Below the pieces are notes generated by a model. It worked only from the letters and a program-made list of their open reading frames with translations, was not told the DNA's origin and did not search any database. Shown piece after piece: positions 1 to 9,945 of a DNA stretch of 64,000 bases (position 1 is its first letter; every line of letters begins with the position of its first letter). The translations under genes were made by a program, and so were the position numbers. Origin of the DNA: Paenibacillus albicereus (GTDB lineage: Bacteria; Bacillota; Bacilli; Paenibacillales; Paenibacillaceae); NCBI RefSeq assembly GCF_012676905.1, contig NZ_CP051428.1, positions 1,450,001-1,514,000 on the forward strand. The letters run 5' to 3'.

Positions 1-1334
<1,334 letters not shown>

Positions 1335-1422
1335 ATTCAAGCAAGACACAGCCGGTCAGCACGGCATTTCGTTCGATCCAGTTTTCAGGGCGCAAGTCCT
1401 GAAGCAACCCATCGCTTTATAT

Positions 1423-1498
1423 TCCCTGATAGCTCAGTTGGTAGAGCACTCGACTGTTAATCGAGTTGTCACAGGTTCGAGTCCTGTTCGGGGAGCCA
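1423..1498 (+). tRNA. tRNA-Asn(GUU)
   Basis: Complete cloverleaf with a 7-bp acceptor stem (tccctga/tcgggga), anticodon loop ctgttaa and encoded CCA. First tRNA after 23S rRNA, about 90 bases downstream. Confidence 0.97.
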
Positions 1499-1501
1499 TC
1501 T

Positions 1502-1592
1502 GGAGAGCTGTCCGAGTGGTCGAAGGAGCACGATTGGAAATCGTGTATACGTTAATCGCGTATCGAGAGTTCGAATCTCTCGCTCTCCGCCA
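1502..1592 (+). tRNA. tRNA-Ser(GGA)
   Basis: Class II tRNA with a long variable arm, acceptor stem ggagagc/gctctcc, anticodon loop ttggaaa and encoded CCA. It starts three bases after tRNA-Asn. Confidence 0.97.
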
Positions 1593-1597
1593 GATAT

Positions 1598-1672
1598 GGC
1601 CCGTTGGTCAAGGGGTTAAGACACCTCCCTTTCACGGAGGTAACAGGGGTTCGAATCCCCTACGGGTCACCA
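1598..1672 (+). tRNA. tRNA-Glu(UUC)
   Basis: Acceptor stem ggcccgt/acgggtc with one G-T pair, anticodon loop ctttcac, TTCGAAT arm and encoded CCA. Confidence 0.97.
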
Positions 1673-1688
1673 TTTTTCTTTCAATGGC

Positions 1689-1718
1689 TTGATATTGGTT
1701 ATCGTTCTAAGGTATATT
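1689..1718 (+). promoter_or_regulatory. candidate internal tRNA-operon promoter
   Basis: TTGATA at 1689-1694 and TATATT at 1713-1718 are separated by 18 bases inside the AT-rich 70-base gap between tRNA-Glu and tRNA-Val. This is the longest gap in the array and would allow the downstream tRNAs to be transcribed separately from the rRNA operon. This is inference from motif match only. Confidence 0.45.
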
Positions 1719-1742
1719 AATACAAGCTGTTGCAATTGTTTT

Positions 1743-1818
1743 GGAAGCTTAGCTCAGCTGGGAGAGCATCTGCCTTACAAGCAGAGGGTCGGGGGTTCGA
1801 TCCCCTCAGCTTCCACCA
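1743..1818 (+). tRNA. tRNA-Val(UAC)
   Basis: Acceptor stem ggaagct/agcttcc, anticodon loop cttacaa, encoded CCA. It follows the AT-rich gap that may carry a promoter. Confidence 0.97.
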
Positions 1819-1826
1819 TGAACTAC

Positions 1827-1903
<77 letters not shown>

Positions 1904-1907
1904 ATAC

Positions 1908-1984
1908 GGAGCTGTGGTGTAGAGGCCTAACATGCCTGCCTGTCACGCAGGAGACCGCGGGTTCGAATCCCGTCAGCTCCGCCA
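1908..1984 (+). tRNA. tRNA-Asp(GUC)
   Basis: Acceptor stem ggagctg/cagctcc, anticodon loop ctgtcac, discriminator G and encoded CCA. Confidence 0.97.
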
Positions 1985-2002
1985 TTTTTTTATCAAATGT
2001 CA

Positions 2003-2078
2003 GGCTCGGTAGCTCAGTTGGTAGAGCAAAGGACTGAAAATCCTTGTGTCGGCGGTTCGATTCCGTCCCGAGCCACCA
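2003..2078 (+). tRNA. tRNA-Phe(GAA)
   Basis: Acceptor stem ggctcgg/ccgagcc, anticodon loop ctgaaaa, encoded CCA. Confidence 0.97.
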
Positions 2079-2095
2079 TTTTGAAAATTGAATAT

Positions 2096-2171
<76 letters not shown>

Positions 2172-2181
2172 GCTTTTCCAT

Positions 2182-2267
2182 GGAGGATTAGCGAAGTGGC
2201 CAAACGCAGCAGACTGTAAATCTGTTCTCTGACGAGTTCGGTGGTTCGAATCCATCATCCTCCACCA
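2182..2267 (+). tRNA. tRNA-Tyr(GUA)
   Basis: Class II tRNA with extended variable arm, acceptor stem ggaggat/atcctcc, anticodon loop ctgtaaa, encoded CCA. Confidence 0.97.
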
Positions 2268-2272
2268 GTTTT

Positions 2273-2346
2273 AGGGGCATAGTTTAAAGGTAGAACAGCG
2301 GTCTCCAAAACCGTTAGTGTGGGTTCAATTCCTGCTGCCCCTGCCA
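2273..2346 (+). tRNA. tRNA-Trp(CCA)
   Basis: Acceptor stem aggggca/tgcccct, anticodon loop ctccaaa, discriminator G and encoded CCA. Confidence 0.97.
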
Positions 2347-2350
2347 CCAT

Positions 2351-2427
2351 GGCGATCGTGGCGAAGTGGTTAACGCACCGGATTGTGGTTCCGGCATTCG
2401 GGGGTTCAATTCCCCTCGATCGCCCCA
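2351..2427 (+). tRNA. tRNA-His(GUG)
   Basis: Has the His-specific extra G at position -1 opposite the discriminator C, acceptor stem gcgatcg/cgatcgc, anticodon loop ttgtggt, encoded CCA. Confidence 0.96.
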
Positions 2428-2436
2428 TCTTGTTAT

Positions 2437-2511
2437 TGGGGATTAGCCAAGCGGTAAGGCAACGGACTTTGACTCCGTCATTCTCAGGTTCGATCCCTGA
2501 ATCCCCAGCCA
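2437..2511 (+). tRNA. tRNA-Gln(UUG)
   Basis: Acceptor stem tggggat/atcccca, anticodon loop ctttgac, encoded CCA. Confidence 0.97.
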
Positions 2512-2514
2512 TTT

Positions 2515-2589
2515 GCGGAAGTGGCTCAGCGGTAGAGCATCGCCTTGCCAAGGCGAGGGTCGCGGGTTCGATTCCCGTCTTCCGCTCCA
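2515..2589 (+). tRNA. tRNA-Gly(GCC)
   Basis: Acceptor stem gcggaag/cttccgc, anticodon loop ttgccaa, discriminator T and encoded CCA. Confidence 0.97.
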
Positions 2590-2598
2590 TTTGATTGA

Positions 2599-2672
2599 GG
2601 CGCCATAGCCAAGTGGTAAGGCAAAGCTCTGCAAAAGCTTTACCCCCAGTTCGAGTCTGGGTGGCGCCTCCA
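2599..2672 (+). tRNA. tRNA-Cys(GCA)
   Basis: Acceptor stem ggcgcca/tggcgcc, anticodon loop ctgcaaa, discriminator T and encoded CCA. Confidence 0.97.
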
Positions 2673-2688
2673 TTTCTTTGCTTGACGT

Positions 2689-2765
2689 GTGCCCTTAGCT
2701 CAGCTGGATAGAGCATTTGACTACGAATCAAAAGGTCAGGAGTTCGAATCTCTTAGGGCACGCCA
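2689..2765 (+). tRNA. tRNA-Arg(ACG)
   Basis: Acceptor stem gtgccct/agggcac, anticodon loop ctacgaa (A34, expected to be edited to inosine by TadA), discriminator G and encoded CCA. Confidence 0.96.
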
Positions 2766-2810
2766 CAAGCGGAATTTTTTTATTTTACGAGCAATTGCAA
2801 GTCTCAATAT

Positions 2811-2893
2811 GCTGGTGTGGCGGAATGGCAGACGCGGCGGACTCAAAATCCGCTTCCGGAGACGGAGTGGGGGTTCGAGTCCCTTCACCAGCA
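2811..2893 (+). tRNA. tRNA-Leu(CAA), CCA not encoded
   Basis: Class II tRNA with acceptor stem gctggtg/caccagc, anticodon loop ctcaaaa and a long variable arm. The discriminator A is followed by tcg, so unlike the other 15 tRNAs of this array the CCA end is not encoded and must be added by CCA nucleotidyltransferase. Last gene of the array. Confidence 0.95.
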
Positions 2894-2899
2894 TCGCGT

Positions 2900-2936
2900 A
2901 AAAAACCCTTAGGAATATTTTCCTAAGGGTTTTTTG
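2900..2936 (+). terminator. terminator of the rRNA-tRNA operon
   Basis: An inverted repeat (acccttagga / tcctaagggt) with a short AT loop is followed by a T run. It lies directly after the last tRNA, and its A-run upstream makes it potentially bidirectional. Confidence 0.92.
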
Positions 2937-3076
2937 TGCTTTTCGTAGGATATCTTCGACAAGACCGAGAGAATTAAAATTATGAAATAAAAGTTAAATA
3001 TGAAATATTAATATGAAATTTATATTCAGATGATAAGGAGCTGATGTTGAAGGAATAGGATGAGGGGGGTACTGCG

Positions 3077-6000
3077 ATGAGGACAAGTTCAATCATTCGT
3101 ACTAAAGGGGGAATGAGAATGAGAGCAAGAACCAAATTCGGGTATTCCGTTTTTATCGCGATTCTTATCGTATCGTTGCTGCAACAGGCATGGACCTTCC
3201 ATGCGTATGCTGCTACTCCGGCACCGCAATATGGACGGGTCGTAGACTCCAGGCAGGTTGAGCTGGTTCCGGGAGCTACCTATGTGTGGCAGGACATCGA
3301 GGATGAACGAGGCAAACAGAAAGTCCATGCGGTATCGTTCCTCCCGGGTACGAACGGCCTCGAGCTGCGGGCGGGGCTGAAGGACGGCAACGTCTACGGC
3401 ATGAAAGGGGTAACGGAAATGGCTGCCCATGCGGACCAGCCGGGGAATCGCGTCATTGCAGGGATCAACGGGGATTTTTACGAGATATCCGGATTCGCGA
3501 GGGGAGTTCCGAACGGGCTGTTTGTCGATGAAGGGCGCATCCTCAATAGCGGCATCTCTTCGTATGCTTTCGGACTGACGGCAGACGGCCTCTCGCTATA
3601 TGGCATGCCGAAGCTGACGAAAACGATTGAGATCATGGGCAGCTCGCATGCTCTCACCAGCATCAATCGTCAACGCGATCTGAATCAGCTCGTCTTATAC
3701 ACTTCGGATTACTCCGCATCGACGCATACCTCGCCGGATGGAGACGAATATGTGCTTGCGGTGAAGGAAGGAGAGGTGAAGAGCGGTCAAAAAATGACGC
3801 TCCAGGTCGCCGAGATCAGATCGAACAAGGGCGATACGACGTTGAAGGAAGGAACGGTTGTTTTATCTGCTTCCGGTACGGCGAAAGCTGCGGTCAGCGG
3901 ATTGAAGGTCGGCGACGAAATAGCCGCTTCATTCCTCTTGGACGAGCCTTGGCGGGAGGCGAAGCTGATTATCGGCGGAATGGGACCGCTCGTCAAGGAT
4001 GGCGTAGTTCAGGCAGGAGTCGGCCCGGCAGGCGTACATCCTCGTACCGCGATCGGCACCAAAGCCGACGGGAGCGTCGTTCTGTTCGAGGTCGACGGGA
4101 GAGCGCCTGGGTTCAGCGAAGGCGTCGAGACCGAAGAGCTGGGCGAAATGATGAAGGATATGGGCATCGTGCAGGCGATGAATTTGGACGGAGGCGGCTC
4201 CTCGACATTCATTGCCCGCATGCCGGGCTCCTCTCGGTCGCTCATGCTGAATCGCGGCTCGGACGGCTTTGAGCGCAAGACCGGGAACGGTCTGCTGCTC
4301 GTCAGCACGGCGCCTGAATCCGGGGCAGCGGCCTCTCTAGCGATACAGCCTTCGACCGAGCGGATTTTGGCCGGCTCGTCGTTTTCTTTCACGGCGGCAG
4401 GCGTGGATCGCAACGGACATCCTGCTCCGCTGCCGGGCGAGCCGGTCTGGAGCGTCGAAGACGGGATCGGCACGATAGGCGGCGATGGAAGCTTCCGCTC
4501 CGGGACGAGCGCGGGCAGCGGCGTTATCCATGCGGTGGCCGGACAGGCAAGCGGGGCGGCTCGGATCGAGGTGGTGGACGTCATTACCAGCCTGGAGTTT
4601 TCAGACAAGGCAAGGACGTTCTCCAGCGGCGCGAGAGAAAAACTGGACGTTTGCGTATTGAGGGACGGACAAGTCATTCAGGCGGATAATCGGAGCTTGC
4701 AGTGGCGAGTCGAAGGCGATATCGGCACGATCGATGCGGACGGCGTCTTTGCGGCAACGGAAGAAACGGGCATTCATGGCAAAATCGTCGTCAGCTACAG
4801 CGGAATCGAAGCGTCGATGGACGTCAGCGTCGGCGTTCCGCCTGCTTTGCTGGAGACGTTCGAGCAGGGGCTGTCGGCTTATCAGGCATCAGGGGCTGCT
4901 TTCAACTCGGTCCACATATCGGACACGGCCGATCCGGACTTCGTTCGCAACGGACAAAAAGCGCTGAAGCTGGACTACGATTTCACCGGCAAAACGGGAA
5001 CGTCCGGAGCTTATCTCAGCGCCGTATCCCAAGAAGCCCGCATCCAGATTCCAGGCTATCCCGAGAAGATCAGCATGTGGGTGTACGGCGACGGAAAGAA
5101 GCACTGGCTGCGCGGGCAAATAAGAGACGGCAACAACGCTGCGGTGGCGATCGACTTCACCGACCAGGTGGTCGGCGTCGACTGGACAGGCTGGCGCTAT
5201 GTCGAGGCAGCGGTGCCGAAGGGGAAGGCGCTGCCGCTCACGATGGACATGCCGGTCCGCTATATGGAGACGAAAAATACGAATAAAACGGCAGGCACGC
5301 TCTACATCGATGAGATCAGAGCGGTCTATGGCCCCCTGGAGGAAGATCACGAGCCACCGGTGCTCAAAAAAGCTTCGCCGGCCCCGAATGAGCGGGTGAC
5401 GACGGCTACGCCGATGATCGCGGTGACGGCGGAAGATGCCGGCTACGATCCGGTCCAGCACCCGGGCACGACGCAAATCGATCCGGCTTCGATCCGAGTC
5501 TATCTCGACGACCGTCAGGTCGAGCATGGCTTGTACCCTCCGAAAGGGGAGATTTCCTACAAGCCGCGGGAGCCGCTGGCCGAAGGAAGGCATAAGGTCA
5601 AGGTAGCGGTAAGGGATCTGGCCGGCAACCAGACGATCCAGACCTGGTATTTCAGCGTCAATCTGGGCTCGCCGTATTATGACTATGAGACTCCGAGCGA
5701 ACTTCATCCCGGAGGGACGTACGAGGTTGAAATCCGAGCGATAAAAGCATCCAAGCTGAAGGAAGGGCATATTGCGTTCCGCTTCGATCCGAAAGCGGCG
5801 AGGAACGTGGAGGTGAGGCTGGGGGATCGGGTCACGGATCAGCAGGTGGAAACGGTGATGGATGAGGCGCAAGGCGAAATTCGCCTGAACTTCAACCAGC
5901 TGCATGAGGCGGATTTGTCGGACGAAGAACCGATCGCCTCGATCCAGTACACCGTCGACAGCGGTTATGTCGGCCCCCATACGCTGGAGGAAGCGAAGGG

Positions 6001-9000
6001 AGAGCTGTCGAGGCCGTTCGCCATCCGCTTCGATTCCGGCTCTGTGCAGTCGACGGAAGGAGAAGGCAAGACGATCGAGTTCGCCGGACCGGATATCGAG
6101 GCGGTCGTGCGTCCGGAGCTTTCTTTGAGCTGGAAGCCGCATGAAATCGCGCTCGGAGAACCGGCAGCATTCACTGTCCTGCGGCAAGGGGTCGGCGTGT
6201 CGGGGGCTAAGCTGCTTTTGAATGGCATCGAAGTAAGCGACGGCTCCGCAGGAGAGAGCGGCATCATCCGGAGCGCCGAAGCTGCGGCCAAGGCAGGAGC
6301 CTACACGCTGCAGGCGGTGTCGGGAACGTCGTACAGCGCGCTGCTGCGCTACACGGTGGCTGCTCCGGCAGGCTCTGCAGCCCCGCAGAACGTCAACGTT
6401 GCGGTCGGCACGGACGCATCGACGGAGCGGCTGTTCGCCTGGCAGACTTCGCCCGAGACGAGCGTCACGGTCGTCGAGCTGGCGAAGCGGGAGGCATTCG
6501 CGGGCTTCGGGAACGGCGAGGTCCAACGGATCGAAGGAACGTCGAGCCTGTATACGACGGACAACGACGGCACGCTGCGCCTTCATCGGGCGAAGTCCAT
6601 CGGCCTGGAGCCGGATACCGAATATGTGTACCGGGTCGGCGACGGGAGCTCTGCCTGGAGCTCCGAAGGGTCGTTCCGCACGAGCGCGGATGATGGAGGG
6701 CGGACCCGCCTGCTGTTCTTCGGCGATTCGCAGGCAGGCGATCAGGCGGGCTTCAAGCTTTGGGGAGATACGTTGAAGCGGGCGCTGGCGGATGTTCCGG
6801 ATGCCGATCTGATCCTTCATGCAGGCGACATGGTGGACAAAGGCTTTGAGCAGGAGCAGTGGAACTGGTGGTTCAGCGAAGCCGGACAAGCGCTCCGCTC
6901 GTCGACGCTCGTGCCGGTCATCGGCAACCACGAGGTCATGGGCACCAATGGAAGCGGCGATTTCCGGGCGCAATTCTATACGCCGGGCAACGGTTCCTCG
7001 GCGGCTCCGGGAACGAGCTACTCCTTCGACATCAACAACACCCATGTCGTCGTGCTCGATACCGAGCAGGCTGACGAAGGCCTGAAGGCGCAAGCGGAAT
7101 GGCTTGACCGCGACCTGGCCGCATCCGAAGCGAGATGGACCATCCTCGTGTTCCATCAAGGTCCTTACGGCAGCATTTATTCAAACGAGAAGGTCCAGCA
7201 GCTGTGGGTGCCTGTCATCGATAAGCATAAGGTCGATCTCGTGCTGAATGGCCATGACCATATCTACATGAGAAGCTATCCGATGAAGGAAGGGCAGATC
7301 GCTGCGGAAGAGGCCGGCACCCGCTACGTCATCGGAGGCTCTTCCGGACCGAAGTTCTACGCGTTGACGGAGCGGTTCTGGCAGGAGAAGATCTTCGATG
7401 GAGACGAGCAGATCTATACGTCGATTGAGATCGGCGAGAAGGAGATTCAGCTGACGGCAAAGAAGCTGGACGGCAGCATCGTCGATTCGCTGCGCATCCC
7501 TGGCCGCGAGGCGGAGAAGCCGGCTTCCCTGCGGCTGACCGGCAAGCTGCAGCTCAAGCCCGGAGATACGGATACGGTCGTAACCGAAGCGGTGTATGCG
7601 TCTGGCCGTGTCGAAGCGGTGCGGGAGAACGTTGCTTATACCAGCTCGGAGCAACGGGTCGCGACGGTGGACCGCGACGGCACCGTCACCGCCCATCAGG
7701 TCGGCCGCGCGATCATCCAGGCGGAGCTCGGAGACCTCAAGGCCAGCTACGAGCTGGAAGTCACGGAAAAAGAGCCGATGCTTGCGTCGATCCGACTGCA
7801 AGGACCGAAAAAGCTGGCGCCGGGAGAAGGCGCCGCGCTGGTCACCGAGGCGGTATACAGCGACGGTTCCCGTCATCTGCTGCAGGGAGCTGCCTACGGG
7901 ACGGCGGATGAGTCCGTGGCGATCGTCCAAGACGGCTATCTGAAGGCGGTCGGAGAAGGCAGGACGGTCGTGACGGCCGTCTACGGAGAGTGGAAGGACG
8001 GCTACGAGCTGGAGGTCGCGAAGCCGGCAGCTCCTTCTCCGGATCCTTCGCCGACGCCGAGTCCGACACCGGACCCTACGCCGAGTCCGACACCGGACCC
8101 TACGCCGAGTCCGACACCGGACCCTACGCCGAGTCCGACACCGGACCCTACGCCAAGTCCGACGCCTAGCATCCCGGCATCGCCGGCGCCGGACCCAGGC
8201 GGTGTCCAGCCGACGCCAGGACCGGCTCCATCTGAGGATGAGCTAGTGCTGACGGAAGAGCAGCTGAGCGGCGGCGGGCAGGATGGAGCCGTAGTCGTGA
8301 GCGTCTCGGACTGGCCGAGCCGGATTGTCGTTCCGAGTCGAGCTGTCGAGCTGCTCGATGGACGGGCGCTGCGGATTGAATCGGATCGAATCCGAGTCAC
8401 CATTCCGGCGGAAACGCTGCGCAAGCTATGGAGCCGGCTCTCCGGCGATGGATCTGATGCCGCAGGCGAGAGCATCGTTCTGAAGTCCCTTCCGCAGGAT
8501 GCGGAGAAGCTGCTGGCTGCAGCGTCCTCCCGCTACGGCGCAATCTTGTCCGCTACGAGCGAGCTGAGGCAGTGGTCGCTGGAGCTGGCAGGGCCGGAGG
8601 GCAGGACGATCGCGTCCTTGGAAGGGCCGATCGGGCTGGAGCTGCTCCAGGACAAGTCTGATCCGCATCGTACGGGCTTCTACCGGCTGCTTCCAGACGG
8701 CACGCTCCGCTTCGAGAAGGCTGCGGGCGGCGCCTGGGTTGCCGCTGAAATCAAGGAGGCCGGTCTTTATGGAGCGCTGTCGTTCGACCGAGCCTATGCC
8801 GACGTGCCGACCGGCCACTGGGCAAGCGATGCCATCCAGTCGCTGACGGCGAGGCTGATCGTGCAAGGCGACGGCCGCGGCGCGTTCGAGCCGGGACGCA
8901 ACGTCACGCGCGCCGAGTTCGCGGCCATGCTGGTCCGGGCCCTCCGGCTGGAGGGGGCCGAGGGCGATGCCGGGTATTCGGACGTTCCGGCGGACAGCCG

Positions 9001-9355
9001 GCATGCCGCCGAACTCGCGCAAGCCCGCCATGCCGGCCTGGCGCAAGGTTCGGGCACGGGGCGCTTCGAGCCGGATCGTTCGATCCAGCGGCAGGAAATG
9101 GCCGCGATGCTGATTCGAGCGTACGCGCTTCGAGCCGAGCAGGCTCTCCCGGACGGGGCAGCGGGCACGGCCTTCCGCGATGCGGCACGCATGGCGGCTT
9201 GGGCCAAGCAGGCGATCGGCCAGGCGCAAGCTCTCGGCCTGATCGAGGGAGCCGGAAACGGCCGGTTCCTGCCGGACGCGAGCGGAACTCGGGCGGAAGC
9301 CGCGAGGATGATCCAGCGCCTTTTGGCCTTGCTGGAGACGGGCGCGGCGGATTAA
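3077..9355 (+). CDS. giant S-layer-anchored phosphodiester glycosidase / metallophosphatase
   Basis: A 2092-residue secreted protein with a signal peptide (hydrophobic stretch ending AYA-AT near residue 46). Reading in order: a NAGPA/DUF2233 phosphodiester-glycosidase domain at about 110-410 (GINGDFYE, HPRTAIG and the NLDGGGSST signature); Ig-like modules to about 590; a galactose-binding-like module at about 590-755; a further Ig-like module; a cohesin-like stretch at about 870-1010; a purple-acid-phosphatase N-terminal Fn3-like module at about 1095-1205; a calcineurin-type metallophosphoesterase at about 1208-1435 (GDSQAGD, HAGDMVD, GNHE, NGHDHIYMRS); two BIG2 modules; a PSPTPDPT linker; and three SLH repeats at about 1905-2092. 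It probably acts at the cell surface, removing sugar phosphodiesters and phosphate. Starts at 3077, 3113 and 3119 are all possible: GAGGGGGG precedes 3077, and AAAGGGGG sits 7 bases before 3119. The gene stands alone between terminators. Confidence 0.88.
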   Translation: MRTSSIIRTKGGMRMRARTKFGYSVFIAILIVSLLQQAWTFHAYAATPAPQYGRVVDSRQVELVPGATYVWQDIEDERGKQKVHAVSFLPGTNGLELRAGLKDGNVYGMKGVTEMAAHADQPGNRVIAGINGDFYEISGFARGVPNGLFVDEGRILNSGISSYAFGLTADGLSLYGMPKLTKTIEIMGSSHALTSINRQRDLNQLVLYTSDYSASTHTSPDGDEYVLAVKEGEVKSGQKMTLQVAEIRSNKGDTTLKEGTVVLSASGTAKAAVSGLKVGDEIAASFLLDEPWREAKLIIGGMGPLVKDGVVQAGVGPAGVHPRTAIGTKADGSVVLFEVDGRAPGFSEGVETEELGEMMKDMGIVQAMNLDGGGSSTFIARMPGSSRSLMLNRGSDGFERKTGNGLLLVSTAPESGAAASLAIQPSTERILAGSSFSFTAAGVDRNGHPAPLPGEPVWSVEDGIGTIGGDGSFRSGTSAGSGVIHAVAGQASGAARIEVVDVITSLEFSDKARTFSSGAREKLDVCVLRDGQVIQADNRSLQWRVEGDIGTIDADGVFAATEETGIHGKIVVSYSGIEASMDVSVGVPPALLETFEQGLSAYQASGAAFNSVHISDTADPDFVRNGQKALKLDYDFTGKTGTSGAYLSAVSQEARIQIPGYPEKISMWVYGDGKKHWLRGQIRDGNNAAVAIDFTDQVVGVDWTGWRYVEAAVPKGKALPLTMDMPVRYMETKNTNKTAGTLYIDEIRAVYGPLEEDHEPPVLKKASPAPNERVTTATPMIAVTAEDAGYDPVQHPGTTQIDPASIRVYLDDRQVEHGLYPPKGEISYKPREPLAEGRHKVKVAVRDLAGNQTIQTWYFSVNLGSPYYDYETPSELHPGGTYEVEIRAIKASKLKEGHIAFRFDPKAARNVEVRLGDRVTDQQVETVMDEAQGEIRLNFNQLHEADLSDEEPIASIQYTVDSGYVGPHTLEEAKGELSRPFAIRFDSGSVQSTEGEGKTIEFAGPDIEAVVRPELSLSWKPHEIALGEPAAFTVLRQGVGVSGAKLLLNGIEVSDGSAGESGIIRSAEAAAKAGAYTLQAVSGTSYSALLRYTVAAPAGSAAPQNVNVAVGTDASTERLFAWQTSPETSVTVVELAKREAFAGFGNGEVQRIEGTSSLYTTDNDGTLRLHRAKSIGLEPDTEYVYRVGDGSSAWSSEGSFRTSADDGGRTRLLFFGDSQAGDQAGFKLWGDTLKRALADVPDADLILHAGDMVDKGFEQEQWNWWFSEAGQALRSSTLVPVIGNHEVMGTNGSGDFRAQFYTPGNGSSAAPGTSYSFDINNTHVVVLDTEQADEGLKAQAEWLDRDLAASEARWTILVFHQGPYGSIYSNEKVQQLWVPVIDKHKVDLVLNGHDHIYMRSYPMKEGQIAAEEAGTRYVIGGSSGPKFYALTERFWQEKIFDGDEQIYTSIEIGEKEIQLTAKKLDGSIVDSLRIPGREAEKPASLRLTGKLQLKPGDTDTVVTEAVYASGRVEAVRENVAYTSSEQRVATVDRDGTVTAHQVGRAIIQAELGDLKASYELEVTEKEPMLASIRLQGPKKLAPGEGAALVTEAVYSDGSRHLLQGAAYGTADESVAIVQDGYLKAVGEGRTVVTAVYGEWKDGYELEVAKPAAPSPDPSPTPSPTPDPTPSPTPDPTPSPTPDPTPSPTPDPTPSPTPSIPASPAPDPGGVQPTPGPAPSEDELVLTEEQLSGGGQDGAVVVSVSDWPSRIVVPSRAVELLDGRALRIESDRIRVTIPAETLRKLWSRLSGDGSDAAGESIVLKSLPQDAEKLLAAASSRYGAILSATSELRQWSLELAGPEGRTIASLEGPIGLELLQDKSDPHRTGFYRLLPDGTLRFEKAAGGAWVAAEIKEAGLYGALSFDRAYADVPTGHWASDAIQSLTARLIVQGDGRGAFEPGRNVTRAEFAAMLVRALRLEGAEGDAGYSDVPADSRHAAELAQARHAGLAQGSGTGRFEPDRSIQRQEMAAMLIRAYALRAEQALPDGAAGTAFRDAARMAAWAKQAIGQAQALGLIEGAGNGRFLPDASGTRAEAARMIQRLLALLETGAAD
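8051..8167 (+). repeat. 24-bp tandem repeat encoding the Pro-Thr linker
   Basis: Four near-identical 24-base units (ccgacaccggaccctacgcc plus gagt) sit head to tail and encode the octapeptide SPTPDPTP. The last unit diverges (caag for gagt). It forms the flexible linker between the enzymatic part and the C-terminal SLH anchor and is a likely site of length variation by slippage. There are no spacers, so it is not CRISPR. Confidence 0.9.
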
Positions 9356-9411
9356 GCCTGCTCAAATGCGGAACGGCTGGTCGAATTGCATTCAAGAGCA
9401 TCGAAATGCTG

Positions 9412-9443
9412 AAAAGAGGGCGTCCGCGGGACGCCCTCTTTCG
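9412..9443 (+). terminator. terminator after the SLH-anchored enzyme
   Basis: A perfect 13-bp stem (aaagagggcgtcc / ggacgccctcttt) with a 3-base loop ends in a short T-rich segment, 57 bases downstream of the stop codon. Confidence 0.85.
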
Positions 9444-9496
9444 CGATGCCGATCGGTCCGGGACGCTACCGGACAGCAGGTGGAGGTAGCCCCCGA

Positions 9497-9559
9497 CTTG
9501 AGTCCAGGTCAAGAAACGTTCCGAGGTCCGTTTTGGGAAAAGCGCATCTGACCTAGAAT
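9497..9559 (+). promoter_or_regulatory. candidate promoter and operator of the lia/psp operon
   Basis: TAGAAT at 9554-9559 is a plausible -10 box with a weak TTGGGA-type -35 at about 9533. Upstream lies an inverted repeat CTTGA-N7-TCAAG (9497-9513), within which acttgagt also matches an ACT-N2-AGT half-site arrangement. LiaR/VraR family regulators bind upstream of their own envelope-stress operons, so this is the natural candidate. The assignment is inferred from position. Confidence 0.4.
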
Positions 9560-9609
9560 AAAGACATGAAGCAAACGACCAATGGTCCGGAAGGCGGTGA
9601 CAATCAACG

Positions 9610-9906
9610 ATGAAAAAGAACTCGACGGTAGGCTTGATCTTGATTGCGGCAGGTGTTCTGGTCGCGATGAAATTCCTGGGGCTTGGACATTTAATCAACT
9701 GGGTCGTCTCGCTGCTGTTCCCTCTGATCCTGATCGGCCTCGGCTACATCGGATGGCGCAACGGCAACAAGCTGATCGGCGGCATTCTCGCCTTTATCGG
9801 CGTCATTATCCTGCTCGGCAAGCTGTCTGGCCTGTTCCTGCTGCTGCTGGCGGTCGGCCTGATCGCTTGGGGCGTATCGAAGCTTAAAGAAGGACGTACC
9901 TACTGA
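9610..9906 (+). CDS. small membrane protein, LiaI / LiaF-TM-like
   Basis: A 98-residue protein consisting almost wholly of four hydrophobic segments (about residues 6-24, 28-45, 52-68 and 70-85) with a short basic C-terminus. It resembles LiaI and the N-terminal membrane domain of LiaF, which in Bacillus sit in the LiaFSR envelope-stress system and recruit the PspA homologue LiaH to the membrane. The soluble C-terminal domain expected of a full LiaF is missing. First gene of a co-directional run with pspA, pspC, pspA, a kinase and a response regulator. A GGCGGTGA ribosome binding site precedes the ATG. Confidence 0.7.
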   Translation: MKKNSTVGLILIAAGVLVAMKFLGLGHLINWVVSLLFPLILIGLGYIGWRNGNKLIGGILAFIGVIILLGKLSGLFLLLLAVGLIAWGVSKLKEGRTY

Positions 9907-9945
9907 TCGCGCTGTCGCATAAGCGCCTGCTAAGGAGGATATAGG

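Noticed and set aside
1335-1422. Possible 5S rRNA between 23S and tRNA-Asn
   Set aside because: The gap is shorter than a 5S gene and has none of its conserved sequence.
4889-7159. A 756-codon open frame on the minus strand
   Set aside because: It is antisense to the SLH-anchored enzyme, which shows clear domains and codon use. High GC content creates long antisense frames.
8051-8167. Possible CRISPR array
   Set aside because: The repeats are directly adjacent with no spacers and are in frame, encoding a Pro-Thr linker.
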